DNA from: Alphaproteobacteria bacterium
GTDB lineage: Bacteria; Pseudomonadota; Alphaproteobacteria; MPNO01; UBA2964
Reading direction: 5' to 3'
Assembly (NCBI GenBank): GCA_012103315.1
Contig: WLWZ01000001.1
Coordinates: forward strand, 434,001-498,000
DNA: 64,000 nucleotides
Position 1 is the first letter of the stretch, and each line of letters begins with the position of its first letter. The notes below the pieces were generated by a model that saw only the letters and a list, made by a program, of their open reading frames with translations, was not told where the DNA came from and did no database searches. Shown one piece after another: positions 23,623-32,584 of the stretch. The position numbers and the translations under genes were made by a program.

Positions 23623-26600
23623 TTAGGGAATGGTGCGTCGGCGGCGCCTCGTAACCGCCAATACCCCCAATCCAGCGACAAAGATCAGCATACCGCCCGG
23701 TTCGGCAACACCGGGGGCCGGGACATCGGCTTGGGTAACCTCAATCCACAGGCTGTCGCCAATGAATAATTGGCTAAAGGTGAGCCCAGTAAAGTTAGTT
23801 GTCAGCGTATCAAAGAAGCCGCTGAGGAAACTCTGCCCACTCTCCAGACGGATGACTTCGAATTGGTCACCGACAGTGAGAGATGATGCGAAACCCTGAT
23901 CTGCGACGACATCCAAGCTGCCCGATAGATCGGTGTCACCACCCAAGATATTCAGTAGATCATGACCAACCCCGACAACCGCGCCGAAGAGTTCAAATTC
24001 AAAGTTCGCGGCCGCGCCTTGAACATAGTCACCATCGGTCAGAGTAAGGATACCCGGTGAGTTACCAGCGGCTAGCGTACCGCCGGTATTGTTTAAGGTG
24101 TGAGTACCGCTGCCGCCAAATACGACTGTGCCCGAACCACCAAAGCGTCCGCCGGTTATCTGAATGGTGCTGCTGGTCCCAGCCGTTGTCATCAATCCAT
24201 TGACGGTTGTTTGCCCGCCGCTCTGAACATAACTTCCGGCGGTCACATCCAAACGGCTTCCCGATTGGACATCTACCAACCCGCCGGTTTCCTGAACGAA
24301 TTGATTGCTGGTTCCGTTGATATCGACACCGGCTGCCCCGGTGGCACGAATGGTTCCCTGATTGCGGAACAGCGCTGTACCACCATCGATGGTGATTGCG
24401 TTGTTTGTCTGGTCCGCCGTGATGGTTCCCTGATTGATGATGCCACCTGTATTGGCACCAATTTGTCCAGCGCCGTTAATCATCTGCCCGCTACCAATGG
24501 TGAGAACATCTAAGGATCCGGTATTCTTAATACGGTTCTGGAAATTATCCGACATGACAATTGAGCCATTGCCACTAAGTGTCTGAGTACCCGCAAAATT
24601 AAGGTCGGTTGTGCTGCCCGTGGAGTTCACCTCAATGGTCCCGTCATTGACAAACCCGTTTTTAAACCGCCAGTCGTTACCATTACTGCCAGCAATTTTG
24701 GAGCCAGAGGTCAGTCGCACATTGTCTAGAGTCGCACCGGTTGAGTTCACCGTTGTTCTGATTTCGCCTGTCCCCGTTGTTGTCAGATCGCCGCCAAGGA
24801 GCTCTACGGCGAAGGAGGTAAAAGTCAGGTTTGAGCCCGTCTCAATCTCGATTTCAGTGTTGTTAGTATATGTCCCGATAATCAGTGATATACCGCCAGC
24901 GCCTTCCGCTTTCAGGATATTATTGTTGGTGAATCCAGGCGATCCCGGGTCGAGGGTCATGGCAACAGCACCTTGCTGTCTGATCGTCCCGTTATTGATG
25001 ATACCGCCTGAATTCGCCCCAATATTGCCAGCCCCGCGGATTTCCTGTCCGGCACCGATTGTCAAAACGTCTGTCGAAAGCGTGCCACCATTGGCACGAA
25101 TTTGATTTTGGATATTGTGGGACATGACGATCTCGCCATTGCCGCTGATCGTCTGGGATCCGATGAAGTTTAGCTGGGTTGTGCTGCCGGTCGAATTCAT
25201 CTCAAACGTACCGTCATTGACGAAGCCGTTTTGGATGCGCCAGTCGTTCCCATTGCTGCCAGCTATTTTGGAACCGGTGGTCAGTCGGACATTATCGAGA
25301 AGAGCCCCGGTAGAATTTACAGTTGTCCGTATTTCTCCGGTGCCGGTGGTGGTGAGATCGCCGCCAACGATTGTCGTGCTTGCGTTTGTGGTGGTTATGT
25401 TTGAGCCAGTGGTGGCTTCGAAGACTGTATTGTTGGTATAGGTTGCGGCATTCAGACTTATGCCGCCCGTGCCAGTCGCGCGTAACGTCCCATTATTGAC
25501 AAAACCGGCGCTATCATTCGGATCAATGGTTAGCGCTGCCGTCCCTTCCTGGATAATGGTGCCGTCATTAATGACGCCACCTAAGTTACTGAGGAGGGTT
25601 CCGGCGCCGCGGATTGAATGATTTGTATCATTGGTCAGGATATCTGTCGCACCGCTTGTCTGAATTCTGTTTTGGATATTGTCGCTCATCTTGATTGTGC
25701 CGGATCCGGTGAGAGTTTGGGTGCCAATAAAATTGGTCAATGTTGTGCTACCGGTCAAATTCAGTTCCCAATTACCCTCATTTGTAACGCCGTTCTGAAT
25801 ACGAACATCGGCACCGTTGGCCTGAATAAAGTTTGAGCCACCAGTGATCGTGACTCCATCCAGAAGAGCACCTGTTGAGGCAACGTTTGCCCGAATTTCA
25901 CCAGTGCCGGTGGTCGTCAGGTTCCCACCTATGATCGTGACATTCGCACTTTGGAACGCGACGTGCGATCCGGTGTTGGCCTGAATGGTGCTACCTGTGT
26001 TGGTATAGGTAGCGGCATTAAGAAGCAGGCCCCCGGTTCCTTCAGCACGCAGAATATTGTTATTGACGAAGCCCGCTGTATCGTTGGGATCGATCGTGAG
26101 TGCGACGGTCCCCTGCTGAACGATAGAGCCGTTATTAATAATGCCGCCATTATTATTTAGGAAGGTGCCGCCACCCTGAATGGTATGCCCAGTGCCATTC
26201 GTCAGGATTTCTGTGGCCCCGGTCATCAGAATCCGGTTTTGTATTTGATTATTGATTGTCAGCGTGCCGGTACCGGTAATCGAGCCAGTGCCTGAAAATG
26301 TAAGCGCGGTCGTGCTGCCAATGGAATTCATACTGATGGCACCATTATTGACGATGGTGGAATTCACCAAAGTCATATCCCGTCCGTTATCGAAATTCAG
26401 TGTGTCACCGGACGAGACGCTTAAACTGTCTATGGTGACATCGGCATTAAGATTAACTGTCGAATTGCCAGCGCCGCCATTATCGATTTGAACACTGAAT
26501 GTGTCGTTGACGTCATTGTTGGGAAACGCCGCGGTTGTCGGCGCGCTGCTAAAATTCCAGTTTGTGCCGTTATTTGCGACACTGTTCCAGTCATCGATAT

Positions 26601-26712
26601 TGCCGTCTTGCCAGGTCGCCGTAATAGCCGCAGCATTAGCTGCAGAGCTAATAGCAAGAGATACGAGGAGTGCTGTAATGGGGACAGCGGACTTAAAATG
26701 CCGTTTGTTCAT
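23623..26712 (-). CDS. Giant PEP-CTERM beta-helix surface protein
   Basis: 1029 residues. The N-terminal signal peptide (SAVPITALLVSLAISSAANA) is followed by four to five near-identical blocks of roughly 150 residues. Each contains a NQIQNRI/NIQNxI segment, an IxGxGxxxxNxGGIINxGTIxQxG stretch, ALTIDPNDxAGFVNN and GGxLTTTGTGEIRTTVNSTG. Such Gly/Asn/Thr ladders form beta-helices. GTLAAGNSPGI is the passenger-associated motif seen in autotransporters, but no barrel follows. The C-terminus has VAEPGGMLIFVAGLGVLAV then RRRRR, a PEP-CTERM tag. The gene lies between glcDEF and pyk, on the pyk strand, but shows no clear Shine-Dalgarno; a hairpin lies in its leader. DNA of the repeats is also partly duplicated. 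Confidence 0.85.
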   Translation of the reverse strand: MNKRHFKSAVPITALLVSLAISSAANAAAITATWQDGNIDDWNSVANNGTNWNFSSAPTTAAFPNNDVNDTFSVQIDNGGAGNSTVNLNADVTIDSLSVSSGDTLNFDNGRDMTLVNSTIVNNGAISMNSIGSTTALTFSGTGSITGTGTLTINNQIQNRILMTGATEILTNGTGHTIQGGGTFLNNNGGIINNGSIVQQGTVALTIDPNDTAGFVNNNILRAEGTGGLLLNAATYTNTGSTIQANTGSHVAFQSANVTIIGGNLTTTGTGEIRANVASTGALLDGVTITGGSNFIQANGADVRIQNGVTNEGNWELNLTGSTTLTNFIGTQTLTGSGTIKMSDNIQNRIQTSGATDILTNDTNHSIRGAGTLLSNLGGVINDGTIIQEGTAALTIDPNDSAGFVNNGTLRATGTGGISLNAATYTNNTVFEATTGSNITTTNASTTIVGGDLTTTGTGEIRTTVNSTGALLDNVRLTTGSKIAGSNGNDWRIQNGFVNDGTFEMNSTGSTTQLNFIGSQTISGNGEIVMSHNIQNQIRANGGTLSTDVLTIGAGQEIRGAGNIGANSGGIINNGTIRQQGAVAMTLDPGSPGFTNNNILKAEGAGGISLIIGTYTNNTEIEIETGSNLTFTSFAVELLGGDLTTTGTGEIRTTVNSTGATLDNVRLTSGSKIAGSNGNDWRFKNGFVNDGTIEVNSTGSTTDLNFAGTQTLSGNGSIVMSDNFQNRIKNTGSLDVLTIGSGQMINGAGQIGANTGGIINQGTITADQTNNAITIDGGTALFRNQGTIRATGAAGVDINGTSNQFVQETGGLVDVQSGSRLDVTAGSYVQSGGQTTVNGLMTTAGTSSTIQITGGRFGGSGTVVFGGSGTHTLNNTGGTLAAGNSPGILTLTDGDYVQGAAANFEFELFGAVVGVGHDLLNILGGDTDLSGSLDVVADQGFASSLTVGDQFEVIRLESGQSFLSGFFDTLTTNFTGLTFSQLFIGDSLWIEVTQADVPAPGVAEPGGMLIFVAGLGVLAVTRRRRRTIP

Positions 26713-26723
26713 TTTTACACCGG

Positions 26724-26738
26724 GGGTTTTTTAAACCC
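26724..26738 (-). promoter_or_regulatory. Hairpin in the leader of the second PEP-CTERM gene
   Basis: On the minus strand GGGTTT pairs with AAACCC around a 3-nt A loop, ending about 12 nt before the ATG at 26712. No Shine-Dalgarno is seen between it and the start. It could be the terminator of the upstream pyk (no strong U-tract follows) or a structure controlling initiation. Confidence 0.35.
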
Positions 26739-26786
26739 GATTACTAAACGACTTTCCCCAAAGCCCTTTAATTTAATGTAGCAAAT

Positions 26787-28211
26787 TTAGTCTTTGCGCT
26801 CAACCCAACCGATGCGCAGAACGTTGGTTGCACCCGGTGTCCCAAAGGGTACGCCCGCGGTAATCACCACGCTTTCAGATGGTGCCGCATAGTTGAAGTC
26901 TCTCGCGGTACGGCAGGCTCGGCCGACCATGTCGGAGAAATCGGTGACGTCTTCGGCGATGATACAGTGAACCCCCCAGGCAATGGCCAGTTGCCGGGCA
27001 GTGGGAAGTCGTTCTGTCAGACACAGAATTGGGACTCTTGGCCGTTCGCGGGCGGCGCGCAAAGTCGTTGAGCCGGACGTCGTATAGGTAATAATCGCCG
27101 CGGCTGAGATCGTATGGGCGATCTGTCGCGCTGCCGCCGTTATGGCGTCAGGGGCATTGGCTTCGGGGTCACTATGTTCTGTATCAAGCTGAGTCCAAAA
27201 CTCCGGGTCCAGCTCCACCCGATGAATGATACGATCCATCATTTCAACGGCTTCGAGCGGATACTGCCCCGCTGCTGTTTCGGCGGACAGCATGACAGCG
27301 TCGGCACCATCATAAATGGCGGTTGCGACATCGGATGCTTCGGCGCGGGTCGGGGTTGGCGATTCGATCATCGATTCCAGCATTTGTGTTGCGACAACGA
27401 CCGGTTTTCCCTGCGCGCGGCATTCGCGGATAATGCGTTTTTGCAGGCTGGGAACGTCTTCTGGTGGCAGCTCAACGCCAAGGTCGCCACGCGCGACCAT
27501 CACAGCATCTGACATGGTGATGATTTGGTCGAGATGTTCGATAGCACTCGGTTTCTCTAGTTTGGAGAGTACCCCAGCGCGACCGCCGATGATCTTGCGG
27601 GCTTCGGCAATGTCTTCCGGGCGCTGAACAAAACTTAGCCCGATGAAATCTACACCATGATTCAGGGCGAATTCTAAATCTTCACGGTCCTTAGTGCCGA
27701 GAGAGGATATTGGCAGGACAGCGTTGGGAACATTGACGCCCTTATGATTGGAAACGCGGCCGCCGGTGATCACTTCCGCCTCAGCAAAGTCTTTGCCGGC
27801 TTCGGTAACCTTGAGCCGTAACTTTCCATCATCGATTAATAACTCTGTTCCCACCGATAAAGCCGCGAAAACTTCTGGATGAGGAAGTGAGACACGCTTG
27901 GCATCGCCAGGCTTGCTGTCGAGATCAAGCCGCAGCGTCGCGCCGGCCTCAAGTTCCGCAGTTCCATCAGCGAATTCACCAACCCGTAACTTTGGTCCTT
28001 GCAAATCCGTGAGGATACCAACCGGTCGCCCAGTGTCGATTTCCAACTTGCGGATTGTCGAAATGCGGATTGCGTGATCGTCATGCGTCCCATGGCTGAA
28101 ATTGAGCCGGAACACATCGGCGCCGGCATCAAACAGCGTGCGGATCATTTCTGGCGTGTCGCTGGCGGGGCCCAGCGTCGCCACAATTTTAGCTTGTCGA
28201 TATCGGCGCAT
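26787..28211 (-). CDS. pyk: Pyruvate kinase
   Basis: 474 residues covering the whole family. The start MRRYRQAKIVATLGPAS is typical. FRLNFSHGTHDDH holds the substrate-binding region, GPKLRVGEF the beginning of the B domain, and GLSFVQRPEDI and MVARGDLGVELPPE the A-domain metal site. The signature VVVATQMLESMIESPTPTRAE precedes the allosteric C domain. It converts PEP and ADP to pyruvate and ATP in the cytoplasm. AAGGA lies 4 nt before ATG 28211. It follows the glycerate kinase by 22 bp, forming an operon that feeds glycerate carbon to pyruvate. Confidence 0.94.
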   Translation of the reverse strand: MRRYRQAKIVATLGPASDTPEMIRTLFDAGADVFRLNFSHGTHDDHAIRISTIRKLEIDTGRPVGILTDLQGPKLRVGEFADGTAELEAGATLRLDLDSKPGDAKRVSLPHPEVFAALSVGTELLIDDGKLRLKVTEAGKDFAEAEVITGGRVSNHKGVNVPNAVLPISSLGTKDREDLEFALNHGVDFIGLSFVQRPEDIAEARKIIGGRAGVLSKLEKPSAIEHLDQIITMSDAVMVARGDLGVELPPEDVPSLQKRIIRECRAQGKPVVVATQMLESMIESPTPTRAEASDVATAIYDGADAVMLSAETAAGQYPLEAVEMMDRIIHRVELDPEFWTQLDTEHSDPEANAPDAITAAARQIAHTISAAAIITYTTSGSTTLRAARERPRVPILCLTERLPTARQLAIAWGVHCIIAEDVTDFSDMVGRACRTARDFNYAAPSESVVITAGVPFGTPGATNVLRIGWVERKD

Positions 28212-28233
28212 GGATTCCTTATAGATCAGGGTT

Positions 28234-29517
28234 TCAATGGGCGCCAGCGCAGATCGCGATGGCGCGGAAATCATTCACATTGGTTAGCGTTGGACCTGTT
28301 ACGATTGTATGACCAAGTGTTTCAAAAAATGTTGTGCTGCGGTGGGCGGTGAGGAGGCCAGTTGGGTCTAACCCCATCTCAATGGCGCCTGAAACGCTGT
28401 AGGGGGTTAGGGTCGCGCCGGCATTTTGGCTATTGCCGTCGATCCCGTCGGTGTCACAGGCGAGCGCCCAAATTTTAGGGTCGCGATTGAGTGCTAATCC
28501 CAGGGCGAGTAGATATTCAGTGTTTGGGCCGCCGTCACCATTAGATCCCCCATGTGAACCACCGAGGGTCACCGTGACTTCGCCGCCTGAAAGCAACACC
28601 AGTGGACGCGAACGTTGGTCCCTGAAACAGGCAGCCTCTAGCGCCTGGTGAGCGTGGTCAGCGGCGATGTCTTTCGCTTCTCCAGCAATATCACTACCAA
28701 GGATTAGCGCTTCCCACCCTTGCCGTTCGGCCTCAGCGGCGGCCGCCTCTAGCGCGTCTTCAGCGCGGGCGATGATTTTGACGGAGTCTCGGTCGAATTC
28801 TTGACCATCGGAAAGGTCAGGTATCGCCTTGGCGAGATGTTGTTGGATAGATTCTGGTATCTCGATTTCATACTTGCGAAGGATTTCAACAGCTGTCGTG
28901 TCTTGTGTTGGCGGCCGGATAGTAGGGCCGGAAGCAATAACCGCAGGATCATCCCCGGCGACATCAGATACAAGCAGCGTTGCAACGCGCGCCGGATGAG
29001 CGGTGGCGGCGAGGCGCCCGCCCTTGATGACCGACAAAGCTTGGCGAACAATGTTGATCTCGGCAATGGCAGCGCCGGAGCGAAGCAATGCTCGATTGAC
29101 CTGTTGTTTGTCGGCGAGAGCAATTCCCGCGGCCGGCAAGGAGAGCAGGGCAGAACCACCACCGGAGATCAGCGCAATGACTAGATCATCCAGGGTTAAT
29201 TGGGAAACCAGTTGAAGGATATGGTTTGCGGCTCGTTGACCTGCTTCATCAGGAACCGGATGACCGGCTTCCATTACATCTATGGCGTAACAATCGGTCA
29301 TGTGTCCGTAGGGTACGACGACAGCACCAGACAACGGGTCGCTCCAATTCTGCTCAAGAACCTTCGCCATAGCTGCTGCTGCTTTGCCGGCGCCGATGAC
29401 AATGGTTCTACCGGTCGGAATTGGCGGAAGGTGTTCAGTCAGACAGTTTTTCGCGGAAACCGCGTCTATGGCAGTCTCAAAAAGATGGTGTAAAAACTTA
29501 TCTGGTCGTTGGTCCAT
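28234..29517 (-). CDS. Glycerate 2-kinase (GckA/TtuD, MOFRL family)
   Basis: 427 residues of the DUF4147/MOFRL glycerate kinase type, unrelated to GlxK. IVIGAGKAAAAMAKVLE near the start, VIALISGGGSALLSLPAAG and VKGG-type SVIKGGRLAATAHPA in the first domain, and a C-terminal MOFRL part with LLSGGEVTVTLGG, GGPNTEYLLALG and ALACDTDGIDGNS, where nucleotide and substrate bind. It phosphorylates D-glycerate at position 2, giving 2-phosphoglycerate for enolase and the adjacent pyruvate kinase. A GAGG 12 nt upstream is a weak start signal. Confidence 0.88.
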   Translation of the reverse strand: MDQRPDKFLHHLFETAIDAVSAKNCLTEHLPPIPTGRTIVIGAGKAAAAMAKVLEQNWSDPLSGAVVVPYGHMTDCYAIDVMEAGHPVPDEAGQRAANHILQLVSQLTLDDLVIALISGGGSALLSLPAAGIALADKQQVNRALLRSGAAIAEINIVRQALSVIKGGRLAATAHPARVATLLVSDVAGDDPAVIASGPTIRPPTQDTTAVEILRKYEIEIPESIQQHLAKAIPDLSDGQEFDRDSVKIIARAEDALEAAAAEAERQGWEALILGSDIAGEAKDIAADHAHQALEAACFRDQRSRPLVLLSGGEVTVTLGGSHGGSNGDGGPNTEYLLALGLALNRDPKIWALACDTDGIDGNSQNAGATLTPYSVSGAIEMGLDPTGLLTAHRSTTFFETLGHTIVTGPTLTNVNDFRAIAICAGAH

Positions 29518-29589
29518 AATGCCATTAGACCTCAGCGCCGTATTCGGTGCAAAGGACCGAGTGACCGTTAAACATCATGGGAGAGCGTA

Positions 29590-29841
29590 TTGGACATTTT
29601 TACACAGGGAACGAGGTCTTTTGCCGTCCTTAGATGGTTCGGTACGATAACCGGTGTTGTTGGCGCGTTGGTCCTCGCGCTGAACATTCCGGTTAGCGGT
29701 TGGGGTTGGGTCTTGTTTGGCGTGTCTTCCCTATGCTGGACGATCGCGGGCACCGTGATGCGTGATTACAGCCTGGTCGTTCTGCAAAGCACCTTTTTGA
29801 TCGTTGATATCATTGGGGTCTGGCGTTGGCTTATCGTATAA
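29590..29841 (+). CDS. Small membrane protein with three predicted helices
   Basis: 83 residues, predominantly hydrophobic: WFGTITGVVGALVLALNI, GWGWVLFGVSSLCWTIAGTV and YSLVVLQSTFLIVDIIGVWR. The DYSLV-LQ-x5-DIIGVWRW end resembles small YgjV- or SemiSWEET-like membrane proteins, but the family is uncertain. It uses a TTG start with GGGAGAG 6 nt upstream. It is divergent from the glycerate kinase gene. Confidence 0.6.
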   Translation: MDIFTQGTRSFAVLRWFGTITGVVGALVLALNIPVSGWGWVLFGVSSLCWTIAGTVMRDYSLVVLQSTFLIVDIIGVWRWLIV

Positions 29842-29986
29842 TAAATAAAGTAATGACCCCAATTTTCCTTCATGGTAGAAATAGTTCGATTTAGGGGTAG
29901 ATTTTGTGCCACAAGTGACCAAGATTAGCGACACCATTGACATAACCACCCGGCAAGCTACGCGCTGGACCTAAAAGGAGCAGACG

Positions 29987-30304
29987 ATGGCAGATATTGA
30001 TAAACAGACCCAGATTGAACTCGAAGCGGCTGCTTTTCGGACGCTGACGGCACATCTCCTAAAACGAAACGATGTTCAAAACATCGATATCATGAACTTG
30101 GCCGGGTTTTGCCGGAATTGCCTGAGCAAATGGTACCTCGCTGCAGCCAAAGACAAGGGCCTCGACATCACGATGGATGATGCCCGCGAAGAGGTCTATG
30201 GCATGACCTATGATGAGTGGAAGTCGACCTATCAGAAAGATGCAACGCCGGAACAGCAGGAAGCCTTTAAGAAGGTGATGGCTGATCCTGACCTCACCAG
30301 CTGA
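29987..30304 (+). CDS. DUF1244 family protein
   Basis: 105 residues. The conserved core HLLKRNDVQNIDIMNLAGFC, followed by RNCLSKWYLAAAKDKG and VYGMTYDEWKSTYQ, identifies the DUF1244 family, a small cytoplasmic helical protein common in alpha- and gammaproteobacteria. A conserved CRNC motif could bind metal or be redox-active. AAGGAG lies 7 nt before the ATG. A hairpin follows and then the GapR-like gene. The biochemical role is not established. Confidence 0.85.
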   Translation: MADIDKQTQIELEAAAFRTLTAHLLKRNDVQNIDIMNLAGFCRNCLSKWYLAAAKDKGLDITMDDAREEVYGMTYDEWKSTYQKDATPEQQEAFKKVMADPDLTS

Positions 30305-30349
30305 CGCCACTCTCCAGAACATAAATCTTATCCACAACTTCTTTGGCTC

Positions 30350-30371
30350 TCGGGACTCATTTGAGTCCCGA
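30350..30371. terminator. Inverted repeat between the DUF1244 and GapR-like genes
   Basis: TCGGGACTCA and TGAGTCCCGA form a perfect 10-bp palindrome with a 2-nt centre (effectively an 8-bp stem and larger loop). The following TTCGCAATTCTGTTT is only weakly T-rich, so it is a possible attenuating terminator or a dimeric protein-binding site. Confidence 0.5.
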
Positions 30372-30429
30372 TTCGCAATTCTGTTTCCTATCCTCAAATC
30401 GCTACGACAGATAAAGGGAGACACAATAA

Positions 30430-30747
30430 ATGTCGGACGGAACGGGTAACCTTGCACGCGAACATCTGCGTGCTTTCATTGAGCGCATAGAAAGGCTTGA
30501 GGAAGAAAAGGCCACGCTCATGGAAGATATCCGTGAAGTTTATGCCGAGGCCAAGGGCACGGGATTTGATCCAAAAATCATGAGACAAGTGGTTCGGATC
30601 AGGAAAATGGAACCCGACCAGAGACAGGAACAGGAATATGTTCTGGATACCTATCTCTCTGCCCTTGGCATGCTCGAACAGTCGGGTGCCGGTGAAGGCG
30701 CCGCAACGGCTCAGGACGTCGCCGACCAAATCGCCGCCGCGGAATAG
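30430..30747 (+). CDS. gapR: GapR-like nucleoid-associated protein (DUF2312)
   Basis: 105 residues. The core [20 protein letters not shown], then [20 protein letters not shown] and [21 protein letters not shown] is diagnostic of the DUF2312/GapR family. GapR in Caulobacter is a tetrameric coiled-coil clamp that encircles overtwisted, AT-rich DNA ahead of replication and transcription and stimulates topoisomerases. This copy has a short extra C-terminus ([15 protein letters not shown]). GGGAGA lies 8 nt before the ATG. The window also contains a strongly AT-rich spacer at 62.1-62.3 kb of the kind such proteins favour. Confidence 0.85.
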   Translation: MSDGTGNLAREHLRAFIERIERLEEEKATLMEDIREVYAEAKGTGFDPKIMRQVVRIRKMEPDQRQEQEYVLDTYLSALGMLEQSGAGEGAATAQDVADQIAAAE

Positions 30748-30790
30748 CAGCCGCTATAGCATCAAAATGCGACGCTAACTGAAACGTTTC

Positions 30791-31666
30791 TTATTCAGCC
30801 GCCGCGATCTTATCCTGGGTTTTGGTATCAAAATCGCTGGCATCATGACGTTCATGCAGCTGCTCATGCGGCTCCCCACGATGCTTATTGACCATACGAC
30901 CACGTTTCACAGTCTCGCGGGCATCGATCTCTTTCGCCCAGCGCATCGCGTTCGTATAGCTCTCCGCATCAACAAACTCGGCAGCATCATATTGCCGATT
31001 GAGCAGCAGTCCGCCATACCAGGGCCAAGTTGCGATATCGGCGATGGTATATTCGTCACCACATAAATAACGGTTGTCCGTCAGGCGGCGCTCCAACACA
31101 TCGAGCTGACGCTTGGCCTCCATCGTAAAGCGGTCAATGGCATATTCAATTTTGATTGGCGCATAGTTATAGAAATGGCCAAAGCCGCCACCGAGATAGG
31201 GGGCACTTCCCATGAGCCACATTAGCCAAGACAGGCATTCGGCGCGATCTGCCGGGTCGCGTGGCAAAAAGGCGTTAAATCTCTCAGCGAGATAAAGCAG
31301 GATGGCGCCCGATTCAAAAACCCGGGTCGGCGGGTTGGTGCTGTGATCCATCATGGCAGGAATTTTTGAGTTCGGGTTTACATCGACAAAGCCACTGCCG
31401 AATTGATCACCGTCACCAATCTTGATAATCCAAGCATCATACTCGGCGTCTTCATACCCGAGCGCCAGCAGTTCCTCGAGTAGGATTGTAACCTTCACAC
31501 CGTTGGGCGTGCCGAGCGAATAAAGCTGCAATGGGTGCTTGCCGATCGGCAGTTCTTTTTCATGCGTTGGCCCGGCAATCGGACGGTTGGTCGACGCAAA
31601 CGGCCCACCATTCTCAGCTTCCCATTTCCAGACTTTGGGGGGTGTGTAGTCAGAGGACTCAGACAT
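30791..31666 (-). CDS. yghU: YghU-type glutathione transferase (disulfide-bond reductase)
   Basis: About 291 residues. An N-terminal tail (PPKVWKWEAENGGPFASTNR) precedes the thioredoxin-fold domain with LYSLGTPNGVKVTILLEEL and VNPNSKIPAMMDHSTNPPTR, then FESGAILLYLAERF. The helical C-domain has YLCGDEYTIADIATWPWYG. YghU and YfcG of E. coli bind glutathione as two molecules and reduce disulfides. GGAG 9 nt before ATG 31666 favours MSESSDYT; ATG 31681 and 31732 are longer alternatives. Confidence 0.83.
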   Translation of the reverse strand: MSESSDYTPPKVWKWEAENGGPFASTNRPIAGPTHEKELPIGKHPLQLYSLGTPNGVKVTILLEELLALGYEDAEYDAWIIKIGDGDQFGSGFVDVNPNSKIPAMMDHSTNPPTRVFESGAILLYLAERFNAFLPRDPADRAECLSWLMWLMGSAPYLGGGFGHFYNYAPIKIEYAIDRFTMEAKRQLDVLERRLTDNRYLCGDEYTIADIATWPWYGGLLLNRQYDAAEFVDAESYTNAMRWAKEIDARETVKRGRMVNKHRGEPHEQLHERHDASDFDTKTQDKIAAAE

Positions 31667-31790
31667 ATTCGGTAGCTCCATTGAATTCGTGATGGATGTC
31701 GTGGTGCACCTTATCGGCGCACGCCGTTCCAATTAACTAGATCATATAAGGTGCCAACCCGGAATAGGGAAGCGGCTAGGGGAAATTCGT

Positions 31791-32513
31791 TTAGCGAGGC
31801 CGATAGGCGACGAAGCTGGTATTGGCAATCCACGCCAGATCAAGACGTTTAGACAGTTTGTTGAGAACGGAAAACACGTCTTTCGCCCTTTTGGGCCCTC
31901 TATAGTCGTGCCACAGGATGACGCCGCCCGGCTTAATCATTTCCAATGCCTTTTGCGTGTCGCTTTCGACATAAGATTGCGCATGCGAGCCGTCTATAAA
32001 AATCAGATCCATGGTTCCTTTATAGGGCGCGGGATCGAACTCTTTGCTGTCGCCAAAGAGCTGCACGATGCGCTCTTCTTCTTTGTTGCCCTGATAATAG
32101 AAACTATCAAACCGCGAGACGTCTTTCGCGGCCCTGCTGTCGGTTAGATTGTCACCCGCAGCTTCCTGATACGTCTCTAATGCATCCGGGGCGAGGGTTA
32201 TGGTTGTCACCGTTGCTTGCGGCGCATTGGCGGCGAGCAGATAGGTGGTCTTGCCGGTCGCTGTGCCAAATTCAAATATCTGTTTGGCATTGCGGGCCAG
32301 GTTGCAAATTATCCAGGTTTCAAAATCGCTAATCCCGCCATAGACACGGTAGGCACCGACTGTCCTGATTTCGGTCTCCGTTGTCGGGCCAAGCGGACCT
32401 GCTTTAAAGATCGGATCGAAATCTTCCGGCAAGACACGTTTGACCGGCCATTCTTTGAAGAAGCTGCGCTGCTTTCTGAGCAGACGCTCGCCAAGCAACA
32501 AATGCGTAACCAC
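31791..32513 (-). CDS. Class I methyltransferase, possibly membrane-anchored
   Basis: 240 residues from a GTG. The SAM motif I IFEFGTATGKTTYLLA lies near residue 80, and DLIFIDGSHAQSYVESDTQK with GGVILWHDY fits the Methyltransf_24/TylF type; the target is unknown. In the same frame upstream of the GTG runs QPIFSLPVIAIIVLAIALAV, a membrane helix, without any ATG, GTG or TTG before it. The real start may be a rare codon such as the ATT of that stretch, or the GTG leaves only the end of the helix. It lies 71 bp downstream of the DapA-like gene. Confidence 0.65.
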   Translation of the reverse strand: MVTHLLLGERLLRKQRSFFKEWPVKRVLPEDFDPIFKAGPLGPTTETEIRTVGAYRVYGGISDFETWIICNLARNAKQIFEFGTATGKTTYLLAANAPQATVTTITLAPDALETYQEAAGDNLTDSRAAKDVSRFDSFYYQGNKEEERIVQLFGDSKEFDPAPYKGTMDLIFIDGSHAQSYVESDTQKALEMIKPGGVILWHDYRGPKRAKDVFSVLNKLSKRLDLAWIANTSFVAYRPR

Positions 32514-32584
32514 GGCGAGTGCGATGGCGAGGACGATGATTGCGATTACGGGGAGAGAAAAAATCGGCTGGACCTGTCTTGAGC

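Noticed and set aside
24100-25441. Long open frames opposite the second PEP-CTERM gene
   Set aside because: Antisense shadows of a highly repetitive gene; no binding sites, no known family.
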